Assembly: GCA_019414245.1 (NCBI GenBank) | Contig: DXMK01000015.1 | Coordinates: 295,383-359,382, forward strand | Source: Collinsella sp. | GTDB lineage: Bacteria; Actinomycetota; Coriobacteriia; Coriobacteriales; Coriobacteriaceae | Direction: 5' to 3' | Length of the DNA stretch: 64,000 nt | Shown: in pieces, positions 62,687-64,000 of the stretch | Layout: the number at the start of each line of letters is the position of its first letter | Position numbering within the stretch: the first letter of the stretch is position 1 | The notes under the pieces: generated by a model | The model's input: the letters and a program-made list of their open reading frames with translations, nothing else | Told to the model about the DNA's origin: nothing | The model's database searches: none | Position numbers and translations under genes: made by a program

Positions 62687-64000
62687 TCATCTCTCGTATG
62701 TATCGAGGTATTCCTGCTTGAGCGTCTGCGAGGACGACTTGATCTTTTCCACGAGCGTGCCGGCTTCGATGAAGTAGAACGAGTTGGTAAGGTCTGCCAG
62801 GTCGTCGAGTAGATGGCTTGAAATGAGCACGCTGCGTCCCCGCGCCACTTCGCTGCGCATCGCGTCGCAGGAGGTTTTCCGTTTTCCCGGATCGAGGCCG
62901 TTCAGCGGTTCATCGAGGATGAGGTACGGGCAATCGGTCGCTATCGCCATGGCAAGCTTTACCTGCTGCTTCATTCCTGTCGAGAGTTTACGGGTCGGCT
63001 TGTCGAGATATGGGGAGATTCCGAGGGAGTCGCAGAGCGAGTCGACGTCGGTGGCTGGTTTCCACGCCTCCCTAACGAAAGCAAGGTGCTCGATGGCCGA
63101 TAGCGTGGGATAGAGATCCGCGCTGCCCGAAGAGCTCAGGTAGACGAGTTCTGCAAATTCGGCTGATCGACGTTGGCAGATTCCGTCTGCCGCCAGGCTT
63201 CCCGAGCGGATGCGGGTGGGAAATTGGCCCGACAGCGCTTCAAGAAGGGTGGTTTTCCCCGAGCCGTTGGGAGCAACGAGGCCCGCCGCCGTTCCCGGGC
63301 TCAGGAAAAGCGACCCGATTGAAAGTATCGTCGTGCTTCCGTATCCCACGCTCGCGTCTAGAAGCTCGAGCCCATGGTGCTTTTTCGCGGGTCCAGGCTG
63401 TTTGGGCGAACGTGCCGCAACGGCGCCGACCGCAAAAAGGACCGCGACGTATGCCAGGGCCACGGCAAGCATCGATGCGCTGCCTGAACCGGAGCCAATG
63501 AATTCTGTCGGGAAGCATCCTACGTAGCCCGTTGCCTCGATAGGCGAGAATACGGGCAGTGGCAGGAGCCCGAGCACGGCATTATGCCCTAGTGCCGAAT
63601 CGGACAGTAACGGGAATGCCGGGGCCGCGACAAGCAGCGCGGAGGTAAGGGGGCCCGCGAGGACGCGCCTCGTTGCGGTCGATAGGACGGCGGAGCAAAC
63701 GGATATCAAGGTTCCGCCCGCAAGCAGCGCGAGAAGCAGGGCTGTGAAGACGTTTCCCGCGGTCGTGGTGGTAAGCGCGCCGTCATGGAAGAAGGCGATC
63801 GGGTACCCAATTTGCCCGAAGCCGTTTAGGGCCAAGGCGTAAATGCCCCCGGGTGCGAGGCCGGCGAGGAGCATCGCGGTCCCCGCGGCGATTATCGAAA
63901 ACACGGTCTGGATAAGGCGCCGGAATTTGGGCGCGGGCGCCTTTGCCGCCAGGGTCCCGGGCCTTGTGGCGCCGAGCACGAGTATCGACGAGAGAAGGAA
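62687..64000 (-). CDS. ABC transporter with fused membrane and ATPase domains (partial, N-terminus outside window)
   Basis: The frame is open to the window edge, and the residues before the GTG at 63979 are hydrophobic, so the start lies beyond 64000. About six membrane segments occupy the visible N-terminal half. The C-terminal half is an ATPase: Walker A APNGSGKTT, signature LSTGMKQQVKLAMA, Walker B YLILDEPLNGLD and ISSHLLDDL. An ABC-2-type export role is likely and the substrate is unknown. The fusion order (permease then ATPase) is not the commonest for bacterial ABC-2 exporters. Confidence 0.8.
   Translation of the reverse strand, partial: FLLSSILVLGATRPGTLAAKAPAPKFRRLIQTVFSIIAAGTAMLLAGLAPGGIYALALNGFGQIGYPIAFFHDGALTTTTAGNVFTALLLALLAGGTLISVCSAVLSTATRRVLAGPLTSALLVAAPAFPLLSDSALGHNAVLGLLPLPVFSPIEATGYVGCFPTEFIGSGSGSASMLAVALAYVAVLFAVGAVAARSPKQPGPAKKHHGLELLDASVGYGSTTILSIGSLFLSPGTAAGLVAPNGSGKTTLLEALSGQFPTRIRSGSLAADGICQRRSAEFAELVYLSSSGSADLYPTLSAIEHLAFVREAWKPATDVDSLCDSLGISPYLDKPTRKLSTGMKQQVKLAMAIATDCPYLILDEPLNGLDPGKRKTSCDAMRSEVARGRSVLISSHLLDDLADLTNSFYFIEAGTLVEKIKSSSQTLKQEYLDTYER

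Overview
The window looks like a chromosomal segment of a high-GC anaerobic gut Actinomycetota, most likely Collinsella or a close relative in the Coriobacteriia. The evidence is the codon bias, a split transketolase, an EFR1-type ferredoxin/flavodoxin protein, rubredoxin with a flavin reductase, a FucO-like dehydrogenase, several sugar PTS systems and a MurNAc-recycling operon. This is inferred from gene content; no rRNA is present. About 51 protein genes and two tRNAs are supported, mostly in short operons on the minus strand.

Layout. 1-5.1 kb: a partial TrpR-like gene, a holin-like membrane protein, an Rrf2 regulator divergent from cysK, mnmA and an M42 peptidase. 5.7-11.3 kb: fucO, a DUF1275 membrane protein, a YgiQ radical SAM protein, a CPBP protease and a lone RelB/DinJ-like antitoxin. 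11.6-16.3 kb: an alpha-glucoside operon (EIIA, LicT-type antiterminator, EIICB, GH4 phospho-glucosidase) behind a leader that can form either a RAT-like hairpin or a terminator-like hairpin. 16.5-24 kb: EFR1, a DEAD-box helicase with a long RGG tail, an FHA protein and a Ser/Thr kinase. 24-27.3 kb: a copper operon (copA, copZ, csoR) with a CsoR-type operator. 28-37 kb: amidohydrolase, unknown gene, gltD and gltB. 37.5-43.7 kb: gpmA, an Nramp transporter, rubredoxin, flavin reductase, smpB, a TPR-like gene, tRNA-Glu, tRNA-Gln, an unknown gene and an ArsC-like gene. 43.8-48.2 kb: murR-murQ-murP-mupG. 48.4-54.3 kb: VanZ, a serine recombinase, rnr, ftsX and ftsE. 54.8-64 kb: split transketolase, YitT, secA-prfB, rpmE and a partial ABC transporter.

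The most striking feature is non-coding. Ten copies of a 56-57 bp palindrome occur only between genes. Their 16-bp arms (GTCTCRATCTGTAACA) flank a variable core of about 25 bp, and at four of five loci the copies sit in tandem with 22-24 bp unique spacers. The 16-bp motif therefore recurs every 38-41 bp in alternating orientation. At least four further palindrome types are present: a GGGGACAGG family resembling RAYT-associated REPs, two 233-234 bp elements bounded by an inverted 20-mer, a 123-bp element with perfect 28-bp inverted ends, and a 65-bp hairpin.

Other points of note are an RF2 whose usual SPF tripeptide reads SPT and whose gene lacks the usual frameshift, FtsE with a 170-residue Pro/Ala-rich N-terminal extension, L31 with a long Ala-rich tail behind a structured leader, a long hairpin between copA and copZ, and a terminator-like hairpin inside the mur operon.
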